Made by a program: the position numbers and the translations under genes. Under the pieces are notes generated by a model. It saw only the letters and a list, made by a program, of their open reading frames with translations, had not been told where the DNA came from and did no database searches. Below are positions 16,227-24,832 of a stretch of DNA of 36,277 bases, piece after piece; position 1 is the stretch's first letter, and each line of letters opens with the position of its first letter. Location of the stretch: NCBI GenBank assembly GCA_947642445.1, contig CANRSF010000021.1:1-36277 (forward strand). The letters run 5' to 3'. The stretch comes from an uncultured Collinsella sp. (GTDB lineage: Bacteria; Actinomycetota; Coriobacteriia; Coriobacteriales; Coriobacteriaceae).

Positions 16227-17540
16227 ATGGCAGAGTCGGCAGCAGGGGATGCCCTGTTCGAGCGTACGGGAAAAGTTTCGTTTGTGCAGGTATTACCCCA
16301 TGCACTGCAGCATGTGCTGGCGGCATTCGCGGGTATCGTCACGCCCGCCATCATTATCGCGTCGGTCTGTGGCTTTACCCCTCAAGAGGAAGCCGCTGTC
16401 ATCCAGGCGTCGCTCGTCCTCTCGGCGATTGACATTTTCCTTCAACAGTTTCCCATAAAAGGTGTCGTCGGTTCGGGCCTGCCCATTGTGATGGGTGCGA
16501 GCTTTACCTTCGTGCCGGCGCTCAAGGCAGTCGGTCTTGAGCTTGGTTTTGAGGCCGTACTGGGCGCCCAGGTAATCGGCGGCGCGCTCGTCGCACTCTT
16601 CGGCCTACTGTTTAGGCGCGTGAGTTTTCTGTTTCCGGCCCCGGTGCTTGGCACCGTCATCTTTGTCATTGGCCTGTCGCTATGCCCAGTGGCAGTTGCC
16701 TCCATGGCGGGCGGGGAGGGCGCGGCCGATTTTGGCAGTGTCACCAACTGGGCCGTCGCACTTGTGACGTTCGTCGTCACCTTTATGGCTGGCAACTACG
16801 GCAAGGGCGCGCTTAGGCTGGGCAGCATCCTGGCTGGTATCTGCGCGGGCTTTGTTTTGGCTGCGGTGTTGGGCATGGTCGATTTCTCGGCCATCGCGAC
16901 CGCCAGCTGGTTCGCCCCGCCGGCCCTGGGCGCCCATCGCCTGGTGTTCGACCCGGCCGCGTGCGCCGTTGTGGGCGTTGTCGCCATTGTCAACGCAGTA
17001 CAGGTCATGGGCGAGTTTGCCGCCGTGTCGTCCGCTGCGCTCGATACCCCTGCGACCGATAGCCAGATCTCGGGTGGCCTGATCGCCAACGGCCTGGTCG
17101 GTATGCTGTCAGGCTTTTTTGGCGGCGTCCCCACGGCAACCTTTGGCCAGAATGTGGGCATTATCGCCGAGAACAAGGTCGTCAACCGCATGGTCTTTAC
17201 GCTTGCGGCTGCCATCCTGCTCATCGCGGGCCTGCTGCCCAAGTGTGCGGCGGTGCTCACGTCTATTCCGCAGCCGGTCATCGGTGGCGCCACGATTGGC
17301 GTGTTCGCGACCATCGGTATGAACGGTGTGGTCATGTTTGCCCGCCACGGCCTGTCTCAGCGCGATACCACGCTCATGGGTCTCTCTATCGCCTTTGGCA
17401 CGGGCATTGAGCGCACGGCCGGCGCGCTTGCCGGCGCTGGATTCCCCGCATGGGTCGGCACCGTTTTTGGCGGATCCTCCATTGCCGTCGCCGCGCTCGT
17501 TGCTGTGATCCTCAACCTGGTCCTCCCGCGCCAAAAATAA
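16227..17540 (+). CDS. Xanthine/uracil permease, NCS2 family
   Basis: This 437-residue protein is almost wholly hydrophobic, with about twelve to fourteen membrane segments. VLAAFAGIVTPAIIIAS lies near the N-terminus, followed by SGLPIVMGASFTFVPAL, and the NCS2 signature near PTATFGQNVGIIAENKVVNR. The QNVGII signature fits transporters for xanthine or uric acid rather than uracil alone, but the exact substrate is not certain. The ATG at 16227 follows TGGGAGG. It is the last gene of the purine block and would bring in the purine to be degraded. It has its own promoter and is followed by a long imperfect hairpin. Confidence 0.88.
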   Translation: MAESAAGDALFERTGKVSFVQVLPHALQHVLAAFAGIVTPAIIIASVCGFTPQEEAAVIQASLVLSAIDIFLQQFPIKGVVGSGLPIVMGASFTFVPALKAVGLELGFEAVLGAQVIGGALVALFGLLFRRVSFLFPAPVLGTVIFVIGLSLCPVAVASMAGGEGAADFGSVTNWAVALVTFVVTFMAGNYGKGALRLGSILAGICAGFVLAAVLGMVDFSAIATASWFAPPALGAHRLVFDPAACAVVGVVAIVNAVQVMGEFAAVSSAALDTPATDSQISGGLIANGLVGMLSGFFGGVPTATFGQNVGIIAENKVVNRMVFTLAAAILLIAGLLPKCAAVLTSIPQPVIGGATIGVFATIGMNGVVMFARHGLSQRDTTLMGLSIAFGTGIERTAGALAGAGFPAWVGTVFGGSSIAVAALVAVILNLVLPRQK

Positions 17541-17554
17541 CGCCCCATATATGA

Positions 17555-17619
17555 GTTGCGGTGGAATAGGGACTGTTTAAGCCTTTTAAGCCATCAAACA
17601 GTCTCTATCTCACCGCAAC
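17555..17619. repeat. Long imperfect inverted repeat (24-base arms)
   Basis: The arm at 17555-17578 (starting GTTGCGGTG and ending GACTGTTT) pairs with 17596-17619 (starting AAACAGTC and ending CACCGCAAC). Three of 24 positions differ; two of these are G-U wobbles in RNA, leaving one true mismatch. The loop is 17 bases and contains two TTTAAGCC-like stretches. It may end the permease transcript, but the strong stem without a T-run looks like a dispersed palindromic element. Confidence 0.7.
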
Positions 17620-17718
17620 TGCTGTTTTCCTCCGTGCCCTAGGGATCAATTTGTGCGGGGGAGTTGTGGAGTTGTGCAGGCAGACGAGGTTTTTCTGGAA
17701 ATACGCACCCAATGCGCG

Positions 17719-17724
17719 TATAGT
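17719..17724 (+). promoter_or_regulatory. Candidate -10 box for the rplE operon
   Basis: TATAGT lies 138 bases before rplE in the gap after the permease hairpin. No good -35 box is visible at 17 bp. An internal promoter is needed here, since rplE has lost its usual upstream neighbours. Confidence 0.4.
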
Positions 17725-17861
17725 ACCGATTGTTTTGTCGGCTCCTGCTGCGTCGAGTCCAAACCGCGAAATGCCATGAGCGGCGCGGATGCAGCCAGGA
17801 GGCACGAGGACAACCCATCGTGGCCACGCCCCGTGCTTAAAACCCCAAGAAGGAGTGAACA

Positions 17862-18419
17862 ATGGCAGAAGAGAAGTATGTGCCGCGTCTGAAGACCAAG
17901 TACAACAACGAGGTCAAGCAGCAGCTTCAGGACAAGTTCCAGTACGAGAACGTCATGATGATCCCCAAGTTTGAGAAGATCGTCGTGAACATGGGTGTCG
18001 GCGAGGCCGCTACCGATTCCAAGGCCATCGACGGTGCCGTGCGCGACCTGCGCGCCATCACCGGCCAGCAGCCGATGATCACCCGTGCCCGCAAGTCCAT
18101 CGCTACCTTCCGCCTGCGCGCTGGTATGCCGATCGGCTGCAAGGTTACCCTGCGTGGCGACCGTATGTGGGAGTTCTTCGATCGTCTGACCTCCGTCGCG
18201 ATTCCCCGTATCCGCGACTTCCGCGGCATCTCTGCCAAGAGCTTCGACGGCCGTGGTAACTTCTCCATGGGCGTCACCGAGCAGCTCATCTTCCCCGAGA
18301 TCGACTTCGACTCCGTCGATCACCAGCGTGGTATGGACATCACTTTCGTGACCACCGCCAATACCGATGAGGAGGCCAAGGCCCTTCTGGACGCCTTCGG
18401 TTTCCCGTTCAAGAAATAG
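17862..18419 (+). CDS. rplE: 50S ribosomal protein L5
   Basis: This 185-residue protein carries the L5 wording [18 protein letters not shown] near residue 28, [24 protein letters not shown] in the middle and [18 protein letters not shown] near the end. L5 binds 5S rRNA in the central protuberance and contacts the P-site tRNA. The ATG follows AAGGAGTG. In most bacteria rplX lies directly upstream; here a 321-base gap and a permease gene replace it. The leader may be a site for translational control, as S8 does in E. coli, which I could not verify. Confidence 0.97.
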   Translation: MAEEKYVPRLKTKYNNEVKQQLQDKFQYENVMMIPKFEKIVVNMGVGEAATDSKAIDGAVRDLRAITGQQPMITRARKSIATFRLRAGMPIGCKVTLRGDRMWEFFDRLTSVAIPRIRDFRGISAKSFDGRGNFSMGVTEQLIFPEIDFDSVDHQRGMDITFVTTANTDEEAKALLDAFGFPFKK

Positions 18420-18498
18420 GTTCACCTGCCCTATGAGCGCCGTTCCCAGAAGGGGGCGGCGCTTGGGGCGAACAATACTCTATGTGAGGAGGATATAA

Positions 18499-18684
18499 GT
18501 GGCTAAGACATCGATGATCGTCAAGTGCAATCGCAAGCAGAAGTTCTCTACTCGTGAGTACACGCGCTGCCAGCGCTGCGGCCGTCCGCACTCTGTGTAC
18601 CGCAAGTTCGGCCTGTGCCGTGTCTGCTTCCGCGAGCTTGCACTCAAGGGCGAGCTTCCCGGCGTTAAGAAGGCCAGCTGGTAA
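18499..18684 (+). CDS. rpsN: 30S ribosomal protein S14, zinc-binding type (type Z)
   Basis: This 61-residue protein has the zinc ribbon Cys24-x2-Cys27 and Cys40-x2-Cys43 and ends [12 protein letters not shown], typical of the short type Z S14. It binds 16S rRNA in the small-subunit head. The start is GTG at 18499, placed by GAGGAGG seven bases upstream. The four cysteines are intact, so zinc binding is expected. Confidence 0.97.
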   Translation: MAKTSMIVKCNRKQKFSTREYTRCQRCGRPHSVYRKFGLCRVCFRELALKGELPGVKKASW

Positions 18685-18803
18685 GTCACTACCAGCGTTT
18701 CAAGCATCCGTTTGGAACAGGGAAAACGCGCTAGTTAGGCTTTGCCGTTAAGGGCGGCGAAGAACCAAGAGCACGTGTTCATCAAGAACGAAGGAGAATC
18801 TGT

Positions 18804-19202
18804 ATGAACCTTACAGACCCGATCGCAGATATGCTTACGCGCATCCGTAACGCTAACTCTGTGAACAAGGCCACGGTCTCCATGCCGAGCAGCAAGAAGC
18901 TCGTCGAGATCGCTCGTGTTCTGCACGAGGAGGGCTACATCGAGGGCTACGATGTCGAGGACACCGTTCCCCAGAAGACTCTGCACATCACGCTTAAGTA
19001 TGGTCCCAAGAAGGCTAAGGTCATCAACGGCATCCGCCGCATTTCCAAGCCGGGCCTGCGTAAGTACACCGGCGTTGCCGACATGCCCCGCGTCCGCGGT
19101 GGCCTTGGTACCGCCATTATTTCCACCAGCCATGGCGTTATGACCGACCGCGATGCTCGCAAGCACAACGTCGGCGGCGAAATCATCGCTTACGTCTGGT
19201 AA
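18804..19202 (+). CDS. rpsH: 30S ribosomal protein S8
   Basis: This 132-residue protein begins [18 protein letters not shown] and ends [20 protein letters not shown], both S8 hallmarks. S8 organises the central domain of 16S rRNA and in E. coli represses the spc operon by binding its mRNA. The ATG follows GAAGGAGA. A 119-base gap separates it from rpsN, with no gene seen in it. Confidence 0.97.
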   Translation: MNLTDPIADMLTRIRNANSVNKATVSMPSSKKLVEIARVLHEEGYIEGYDVEDTVPQKTLHITLKYGPKKAKVINGIRRISKPGLRKYTGVADMPRVRGGLGTAIISTSHGVMTDRDARKHNVGGEIIAYVW

Positions 19203-19235
19203 TTCGCTCGGTAGGTAGAAGGAAAGGAGATCACC

Positions 19236-19772
19236 GTGTCTCGTATCGGTAATAAGCCTGTCCAGATTCCCGCCGGAGTCGAAGTGGCAGTCAACGGCAA
19301 CAACGTTGTCGTCAAGGGCCCCAAGGGCCAGCTCGAGCTCGATGTCTTTGAGAAGCTCGCTATCAACATCGAGGACAACGTCCTCACCGTTTCCCGTCCC
19401 GACGACGAGCGTGAGACCCGTGCCCGCCACGGCCTCACCCGTGCCCTCATCCACAACATGGTTGTTGGCGTTTCCGAGGGCTTCGAGAAGAAGCTCGAGC
19501 TCGCCGGCGTCGGTTACCGCGTGCAGCAGAAGGGCAAGAACCTCGAGTTCTCCCTGGGCTTCTCGCACCCCGTGATCGTCGAGGCTCCCGAGGGCATCAC
19601 CTTCGAGGTTCCCGACAACACCCACGTGAACGTCAAGGGTATCAACAAGCAGCAGGTCGGTCAGATCGCCGCTGAGATCCGCGGCCATCGTCCTCCCGAG
19701 CCTTACAAGGGCAAGGGTATCCACTACGTTGGCGAGCACATCCGCCGCAAGCTGGGTAAGGCCGCCAAGTAG
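19236..19772 (+). CDS. rplF: 50S ribosomal protein L6
   Basis: This 178-residue protein starts [17 protein letters not shown] and ends with the conserved [20 protein letters not shown]. It has two L6 repeats and binds 23S rRNA near the factor-binding site. The start is GTG at 19236 after AAAGGAGA. It lies 33 bases after rpsH. Confidence 0.97.
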   Translation: MSRIGNKPVQIPAGVEVAVNGNNVVVKGPKGQLELDVFEKLAINIEDNVLTVSRPDDERETRARHGLTRALIHNMVVGVSEGFEKKLELAGVGYRVQQKGKNLEFSLGFSHPVIVEAPEGITFEVPDNTHVNVKGINKQQVGQIAAEIRGHRPPEPYKGKGIHYVGEHIRRKLGKAAK

Positions 19773-19797
19773 TCGTAACCGACTCACTCGCATAAGA

Positions 19798-19819
19798 CCA
19801 GCACCCCGTCAGGTGCTGG
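19798..19819. promoter_or_regulatory. Intra-operon hairpin between rplF and rplR
   Basis: CCAGCACC (19798-19805) and GGTGCTGG (19812-19819) form a perfect eight-pair stem with a six-base loop, 28 bases before the rplR start. There is no T-run directly behind it. It could be an RNA processing or protein-binding site. Confidence 0.5.
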
Positions 19820-19847
19820 CAAGATCAACCTTTTTAGGAGTTTACGT

Positions 19848-20216
19848 ATGAACAAGCATAAGGCGAAGCTGGAAGGCCTCAAGCGTCGTCAGCGTCGTGT
19901 TCGCGGCAAGGTCTCGGGTACCTCCGAGCGTCCGCGTCTTCGCGTGACCCGTACTAACGCCAACATCTATGCCCAGATCATCGACGACAGCAAGGGCTCC
20001 AGCCTGACGCTCGTCTCTGCCTCGACCCTCGAGGCCGAGTTCAAGGGCACCCACACCTCGAACAAGGAGGCTGCGGAGAAGGTCGGTCAGCTCGTTGGCA
20101 AGCGTGCCATCGAGGCCGGCATCACCAAGGTCGCCTTCGATCGCGGTGGCCGTATCTACCATGGCCGCGTCAAGGCCCTCGCCGACGGTGCTCGTGCCGC
20201 CGGTCTCGAGTTCTAG
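19848..20216 (+). CDS. rplR: 50S ribosomal protein L18
   Basis: This 122-residue protein has the L18 wording [19 protein letters not shown] near the start and [20 protein letters not shown] near the end. L18 binds 5S rRNA together with L5. The ATG follows TAGGAG. Fourteen bases separate it from rpsE. Confidence 0.97.
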   Translation: MNKHKAKLEGLKRRQRRVRGKVSGTSERPRLRVTRTNANIYAQIIDDSKGSSLTLVSASTLEAEFKGTHTSNKEAAEKVGQLVGKRAIEAGITKVAFDRGGRIYHGRVKALADGARAAGLEF

Positions 20217-20230
20217 GAGGTATGTAGCAC

Positions 20231-20755
20231 ATGGCTCGTAATCAGAAGCAGCAGCGCGAGGCCTCCGAGTTCGAGGAGCGCGTCGTTTACATCAACCGCG
20301 TGTCGAAGACCGTCAAGGGTGGTCGTCGCATGAGCCTCGTCGCTCTCGTCGTCGTTGGCGACGGCAAGGGCAACGTCGGCGTTGGCATGGGCAAGTCCGC
20401 TGAGGTGCCCCTGGCCATCTCCAAGGCGTCTCTCGATGCCAAGAAGAACATGTTCCACGTGCCGGTGACCGAGCAGGGCACCATCCCGCACGAGGTTCTC
20501 GGCCACTTTGGTGCCGGCCGCATCATCATCAAGCCCGCTGTCGAGGGTACCGGCGTTATCGCCGGCGGCGCTGTGCGTCCCCTCTTCGAGCTTGCTGGCA
20601 TCAAGAACGTCCTGTCCAAGTCCCTCGGTACCGACAACGGCCTCAACATCATCAAGGCTGCCGTCGAGGGCCTCAAGGAGCTCTCCAGCCCTGAGGACGT
20701 CGCGGCTCGCCGTGGCCTGACGGTCTCCGAGATGTTCGTCGGTAAGGAGAACTAA
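20231..20755 (+). CDS. rpsE: 30S ribosomal protein S5
   Basis: This 174-residue protein shows the S5 double-stranded RNA-binding start ([19 protein letters not shown]) and the later [16 protein letters not shown] and [19 protein letters not shown]5 acts in decoding accuracy and mRNA unwinding. The ATG follows TAGGAGGT, partly inside the end of rplR. Two bases separate it from rpmD. Confidence 0.97.
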   Translation: MARNQKQQREASEFEERVVYINRVSKTVKGGRRMSLVALVVVGDGKGNVGVGMGKSAEVPLAISKASLDAKKNMFHVPVTEQGTIPHEVLGHFGAGRIIIKPAVEGTGVIAGGAVRPLFELAGIKNVLSKSLGTDNGLNIIKAAVEGLKELSSPEDVAARRGLTVSEMFVGKEN

Positions 20756-20757
20756 GC

Positions 20758-20940
20758 ATGGCTGACACCATCAAGATCAAGCAGGTCCGCAGCACCAACG
20801 GTTGCAAGCAGGACCAGGTCCGTACTGTCCGTGCCCTCGGTCTCCACAGGATCCGCGAGGTTCGCGAGATTGCTGACAACGAGTCCGTCCGCGGCATGAT
20901 CTTCAAGGTCAAGCACCTTGTCGAGATTGTAGAGGAGTAG
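20758..20940 (+). CDS. rpmD: 50S ribosomal protein L30
   Basis: This 60-residue protein has the L30 wording KIKQVRSTNGCKQDQVRTV and LGLHRIREVREIADN and is of normal bacterial length. The ATG follows GGTAAGGAG at the end of rpsE. Three bases separate it from rplO. Confidence 0.96.
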   Translation: MADTIKIKQVRSTNGCKQDQVRTVRALGLHRIREVREIADNESVRGMIFKVKHLVEIVEE

Positions 20941-20943
20941 CAA

Positions 20944-21393
20944 ATGCAGCTTCACGATCTTACTCCCGCGCCCGGTTCCACTAAGAACCGCAAGCGCGTC
21001 GGCCGTGGCAATTCTTCGGGTCACGGCACCACTTCTGGCCGCGGCCAGAAGGGCCAGGGTTCCCGCTCTGGTGGCACCAAGGGTGCCGGCTTCGAGGGTG
21101 GCCAGACTCCGCTGGCTATGCGCCTGCCCAAGCTTCCGGGCTTCCGCAACCCCCGTCGTATCGAGTACACCGCTGTTAACGTTGAGCGTCTCGAGCGTAA
21201 GTTCGAGGACGGCGCTGTAATCGACGGTGCCGCTCTTAAGGCCGCTCGCATCACCAAGAGCGAGTTCGAGCCCGTCAAGGTGCTCGGCAATGGTGAGCTC
21301 ACCAAGAAGTTCACGGTCAAGGTCGACAAGGTCAGCGCTTCTGCGCAGGCCAAGATCGAGGCCGCCGGCGGAAAGGTCGAGCTGCCGTGCTAA
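20944..21393 (+). CDS. rplO: 50S ribosomal protein L15
   Basis: This 149-residue protein begins [20 protein letters not shown] and carries the Gly-rich [20 protein letters not shown], the L15 signature that threads into 23S rRNA. The ATG follows GAGGAG. Its stop codon lies inside the first codons of secY, so the two genes overlap by seven bases. Confidence 0.97.
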   Translation: MQLHDLTPAPGSTKNRKRVGRGNSSGHGTTSGRGQKGQGSRSGGTKGAGFEGGQTPLAMRLPKLPGFRNPRRIEYTAVNVERLERKFEDGAVIDGAALKAARITKSEFEPVKVLGNGELTKKFTVKVDKVSASAQAKIEAAGGKVELPC

Positions 21394-22673
21394 ATGGTCT
21401 TAAGAATGCTTTCCGCATCAAAGAATTGCGCGAAAAGATTCTTTTTACCATAGCTATGCTCGTCGTGTACCGCATTGGTGCGCACGTTCCTGTGCCCGGC
21501 ATTCCCTTCCAGGGGATGCTGGGCCTTTTCTCGACCGATAACAATTCGGTCGCCGCAGGTGCTATGGCCCTCCTGAATCTTTTCTCTGGCGGCGCGTTGA
21601 GCTATGTGTCGGTGTTTTCGCTGGGCATCATGCCTTACATCACCAGCTCGATCATCCTCCAGATGCTCCAGGCCGTCGTGCCTTCCCTGCATGAGCTTGC
21701 CCGCGAGGGCGAGGTCGGTCAGACCAAGATTACGCAGTATTCGCGTTACCTCACCCTGGCTCTGGCAATCCTCAACTCCGTGGGTTACCTCTTCCTCTTT
21801 AAGAGCTTCGGCATCAGCTTCAATGGCGCCGGCGCTCCCGAGATCATCTTCGACCTCATGATTGTCGGCACGCTCACCGCGGGCGCCATGCTGATCATGT
21901 GGATTGGTGAGCTCATCACCCAGCGCGGTATCGGCAATGGCATGTCGCTGATCATCTTTGCGAACATCATGGCCGGTCTGCCGCAGGCGATCTTCTCCAG
22001 CACCGAGGGCAATGCCGGTGGCATCATCACCATGGTGATCATCTGCGCCATCATCCTGCTGGTTATCCCGCTGATTGTTTTCCTTGAGCGTGGCCAGCGC
22101 CGCATCCCGGTCTCCTACGCCAAACGCGTCGTGGGCCGTCGCATGATGGGTGGCCAGACCACCTACCTGCCCATTAAGGTCAATACCGCGGGTGTCGTGC
22201 CGATTATCTTCGCTTCGGCGCTGCTGTACTTCCCGGCTCAGATTGCCGTGTTCTTCCCCGGCATCGGTTGGATTCAGGCAGTTGCCTCTGCGCTTTCGAC
22301 CGGTTGGCTCAACTGGGTGCTTAACGTTGTCCTCATCGTGTTCTTCGCGTACTTCTACACCTCCATGGTGTTTAACCCCGATGACACGGCCGACAACCTT
22401 AAGAAGCAGGGCGGCTTTATTCCGGGCGTGCGTCCGGGTAGGGCTACCGCGGCCTACATCAAGAACGCGCTCAACAAGATCACGCTTCCCAGCGCTGTCT
22501 TTTTGGCGCTCATCGCCATCGTGCCTTCGATTATCTTCTCCTTCACGGGTAACCATCTGATCCAGGCATTTGGTGGCACGTCCATCCTCATCATGGTCGG
22601 CGTCGTGCTCGACACGGTCGATAAGCTCGAAGGCCAGATCAAGATGTATGATTACGATGGATTCTTTAAATAG
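21387..22673 (+). CDS. secY: Preprotein translocase channel subunit SecY
   Basis: This 428-residue protein has ten membrane segments, with the SecY wording [22 protein letters not shown] at the start, then [33 protein letters not shown] and PFVERGQRR-like [16 protein letters not shown]. It forms the protein export channel with SecE and SecG. The start is GTG at 21387, overlapping the rplO stop, with GGAAAGG about ten bases upstream. Overlap points to translational coupling. Adk follows 18 bases on. Confidence 0.96.
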   Translation: MLNGLKNAFRIKELREKILFTIAMLVVYRIGAHVPVPGIPFQGMLGLFSTDNNSVAAGAMALLNLFSGGALSYVSVFSLGIMPYITSSIILQMLQAVVPSLHELAREGEVGQTKITQYSRYLTLALAILNSVGYLFLFKSFGISFNGAGAPEIIFDLMIVGTLTAGAMLIMWIGELITQRGIGNGMSLIIFANIMAGLPQAIFSSTEGNAGGIITMVIICAIILLVIPLIVFLERGQRRIPVSYAKRVVGRRMMGGQTTYLPIKVNTAGVVPIIFASALLYFPAQIAVFFPGIGWIQAVASALSTGWLNWVLNVVLIVFFAYFYTSMVFNPDDTADNLKKQGGFIPGVRPGRATAAYIKNALNKITLPSAVFLALIAIVPSIIFSFTGNHLIQAFGGTSILIMVGVVLDTVDKLEGQIKMYDYDGFFK

Positions 22674-22691
22674 GCTAGAGGAGGATTGCTC

Positions 22692-23318
22692 ATGAACCTC
22701 GTATTGCTCGGAGCTCCGGGTGCCGGTAAGGGTACCGTCGCACAGGAGCTCGTCGCCGAGTTTGGCATCGCTCACATTTCCACGGGTGACCTGCTGCGTG
22801 CTGCCGTCAAGGGTGGCACCGAGCTTGGTATTCAGGCTAAGAAGTACATGGACGCTGGCGAGCTCGTTCCCGACCAGCTCGTGATCGACCTTGTCAAGGA
22901 GCGCCTTGCCGCCGACGATGCCCAGCAGGGCTTTATTCTCGACGGCTTCCCGCGCAACACCGCCCAGGCTGTGACGCTCGATTCCGAGCTCTCCGCCATG
23001 GGTCGCGAGATCGATTGCGCCCTTCTGGTCGATGTGGCCCCTGAGGTCATTATCGATCGTCTGTCTTCGCGTCGCACCTGCCGCGCCTGCGGTTACACCG
23101 GCACTGCTGCCGATGCCACCTGCCCCAAGTGCGGTGGCGAGATGTATCAGCGCGACGACGACAAGCCCGAGACCATCAAGAACCGTCTCGACGTCTACGA
23201 GAAGTCCACGAGCCCGCTCGTCGACTACTATCGTGGCCAGGGTCTGCTCAAGTCGGTCAACGGTGACCAGGCTCGCGAGACCGTGTACGGGGATGTCAAA
23301 GAGGCTCTCGGTCTATGA
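22692..23318 (+). CDS. adk: Adenylate kinase, zinc-lid type
   Basis: This 208-residue enzyme interconverts ATP, AMP and ADP. The P-loop is GAPGAGKGT at 7-15, followed by HISTGDLLR and GFPRNTAQA. The lid carries Cys130-x2-Cys133 and Cys144-x2-Cys147, a zinc lid whose inner loop is a few residues shorter than usual. The ATG at 22692 follows GGAGG by seven bases; a TTG at 22686 in the same frame is too close. Its stop overlaps the map start as ATGA. Confidence 0.96.
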   Translation: MNLVLLGAPGAGKGTVAQELVAEFGIAHISTGDLLRAAVKGGTELGIQAKKYMDAGELVPDQLVIDLVKERLAADDAQQGFILDGFPRNTAQAVTLDSELSAMGREIDCALLVDVAPEVIIDRLSSRRTCRACGYTGTAADATCPKCGGEMYQRDDDKPETIKNRLDVYEKSTSPLVDYYRGQGLLKSVNGDQARETVYGDVKEALGL

Positions 23319-24103
23319 TCAAGATTAAGTCTGCAACGCAAATCGAGCAGATGAAGAAGGCAGGAGCGCTATCTAAGATGGCGCTCCGCCACGTTGGGGC
23401 CATGGTCCGCCCTGGTGTTTCGACCTTTGAGCTCGATCAGCTAGCGGAGCAGATTATCCGCATGCATGGCGGCACCCCGGCCTTTAAGGGTTACGGCGGG
23501 TTCCCCGGAACCATTTGCGCATCGATCAACGATGCCGTGGTCCACGGTATTCCCAACCCCGATATGATCCTGCGCGATGGCGATATCATCTCCATCGATA
23601 CGGGAGCCGTTGTCGACGGTTGGGTCGGCGATAACGCATGGACGTTTTTCGTCGGCACCCCCACGCCCGAAGCCAAGGCTTTGTGCGAGGTCACGCGCGA
23701 TTGCCTTAAGGCTGCCATCGAGCAGGCTGTTCCTGGTAACCATATCGGGGACGTCGGTTATGCCGTTCAGTCCCTCGCCGAGTCTCACGGTTACGGCGTG
23801 CTTCGCGACTATGTGGGTCATGGCATTGGCCGCGTGATGCACGAGGACCCCAACGTTCCTAACTATGGAAAGAAGGGGAGGGGCGTTCGCCTCCAGGCCG
23901 GCATGGTCATTGCCATCGAGCCGATGGTTACGATGGGTTCCAACCATGTGAGCACGGGCTCCGACGGTTGGATTGTTACGACCAACGACCACCTGCCCGC
24001 CGCGCACTACGAGAACACCGTCGCCATTACCAATGACGGTCCGGTGATTCTCACCACGGATGCCCAAGGTGCTTGGTGCTCCTTGCAAGGCGGCGAAATG
24101 TAA
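23315..24103 (+). CDS. map: Methionine aminopeptidase type I
   Basis: This 262-residue enzyme removes the first methionine from new proteins. Metal-site stretches are SIDTGAVVDGWVGDNAWTF, HGIGRVMHEDPNVPNYG and IEPMVTMGS, with a final glutamate in HYENTVAIT. The ATG overlaps the adk stop codon, so translation is coupled. A structured gap of 232 bases then separates it from infA. Confidence 0.95.
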   Translation: MIKIKSATQIEQMKKAGALSKMALRHVGAMVRPGVSTFELDQLAEQIIRMHGGTPAFKGYGGFPGTICASINDAVVHGIPNPDMILRDGDIISIDTGAVVDGWVGDNAWTFFVGTPTPEAKALCEVTRDCLKAAIEQAVPGNHIGDVGYAVQSLAESHGYGVLRDYVGHGIGRVMHEDPNVPNYGKKGRGVRLQAGMVIAIEPMVTMGSNHVSTGSDGWIVTTNDHLPAAHYENTVAITNDGPVILTTDAQGAWCSLQGGEM

Positions 24104-24114
24104 AAGTCGCCGCC

Positions 24115-24202
24115 CCCTGATGCCCAACCTCGCCTTTCAATTTCGAAGGCATGACCCCAAGGTCTATGCCTTCTCATTTCAAAGCGATCTTGGGCATCAG
24201 GG
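24115..24202. repeat. Nested inverted repeat between map and infA
   Basis: The outer arms CCCTGATGCCCAA (24115-24127) and TTGGGCATCAGGG (24190-24202) match perfectly over 13 bases. Inside lies a second hairpin: GAAGGCATGACC (24145-24156) with GGTCTATGCCTTC (24161-24173), one bulged base and a four-base loop. The whole 88 bases could form a two-tier structure. It may end the secY-adk-map transcript or be a mobile palindromic element. Confidence 0.7.
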
Positions 24203-24214
24203 AACGGCTTTGTT

Positions 24215-24231
24215 TTACATTTCGAATGTAA
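24215..24231. promoter_or_regulatory. Palindrome TTACATT-N3-AATGTAA upstream of infA
   Basis: A perfect seven-base inverted repeat lies 13 bases after the nested repeat and about 37 bases before the possible infA -35 box. It may be an operator or part of the terminator tail (TTGTTTT precedes it). Confidence 0.4.
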
Positions 24232-24267
24232 CAGGTTCCACTTAGTTGTGGAGCCATTACGAAGATA

Positions 24268-24296
24268 TTACGATACGTGCATGCGTATTGTAGAAT
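24268..24296 (+). promoter_or_regulatory. Candidate infA operon promoter
   Basis: TTACGA at 24268-24273 and TAGAAT at 24291-24296 are 17 bp apart. The -10 box is good and the -35 weak. It would drive infA through rplQ. Confidence 0.5.
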
Positions 24297-24335
24297 ACTC
24301 AATCGCTGTCGTTTTCTAGAGAAAGATGATTGCTT

Positions 24336-24554
24336 GTGAAGAAGGAAGACGCAATTGAGCTCGAGGGTACGGTAAAGGAACCGCTGCCCAACGCCATGTT
24401 TAAGGTTGAGCTCGAGAACGGTCATTCGGTTCTGTGCAACATTTCTGGCAAGATCCGAATGAATTACATCCGTATTCTCCCCGGTGACAGGGTTGTCGTG
24501 GAGCTTTCCCCGTACGACCTGACCCGCGGCCGCATCACCTATCGCTATAAATAG
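24336..24554 (+). CDS. infA: Translation initiation factor IF-1
   Basis: This 72-residue S1-fold protein reads [13 protein letters not shown] at the start and [18 protein letters not shown] later, as in IF-1. It binds the A site during initiation. GTG at 24336 gives the usual length and lies ten bases after GAAAG; a TTG at 24330 in the same frame is closer than normal spacing allows. It begins the second half of the ribosomal block. Confidence 0.95.
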   Translation: MKKEDAIELEGTVKEPLPNAMFKVELENGHSVLCNISGKIRMNYIRILPGDRVVVELSPYDLTRGRITYRYK

Positions 24555-24704
24555 CGGCACGCATACACGCACTCCTTTTCCGACTGCAGGCTTAGCTCAA
24601 CCTACGGTCGGATTGTGTGTGAAGACCAGCCATAGTTTTAAACGCCTGCGGCTGGGCGAGTAGATAGTAGGGAAGTAGTTTGAGCGCTACCGAAAGGAAG
24701 AACG

Positions 24705-24818
24705 ATGAAGGTACGTCCTTCGGTCAAGAAGATGTGCGATAAGTGCAAAATCATTAGGCGCCATGGCAAGGTCCTCGTCATTTGCGAGAACCCCCGTCAT
24801 AAGCAGCGTCAGGGTTAA
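24705..24818 (+). CDS. rpmJ: 50S ribosomal protein L36, zinc type
   Basis: A 37-residue reading frame begins [19 protein letters not shown] and ends with [11 protein letters not shown]. Cys11, Cys14, Cys27 and a nearby His form the zinc-binding pattern of the standard L36. The ATG follows AAAGGAAG. It lies between infA and rpsM as in most bacteria; the 150 bases before it hold only a weak TCCGAC/GTCGGA hairpin. Confidence 0.96.
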   Translation: MKVRPSVKKMCDKCKIIRRHGKVLVICENPRHKQRQG

Positions 24819-24832
24819 GAGAGGAGACTACG

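Larger units (their letters stand above)
17541..17861. other. Intergenic region between permease and rplE
   Basis: This 321-base gap has no credible gene; an open frame from 17653 runs into rplE out of frame and is rejected. It holds a 65-base hairpin at 17555-17619, a candidate promoter near 17719, and a leader with possible pairing between GCACG near 17801 and CGTGC near 17831. I see no remnant of rplX or rplN, the genes normally found before rplE. Confidence 0.6.

Noticed and set aside
17653..17892. Small open frame in the gap before rplE, considered as a remnant of rplX
   Set aside because: Its wording has no L24 or L14 features and it runs out of frame into rplE with no ribosome site.
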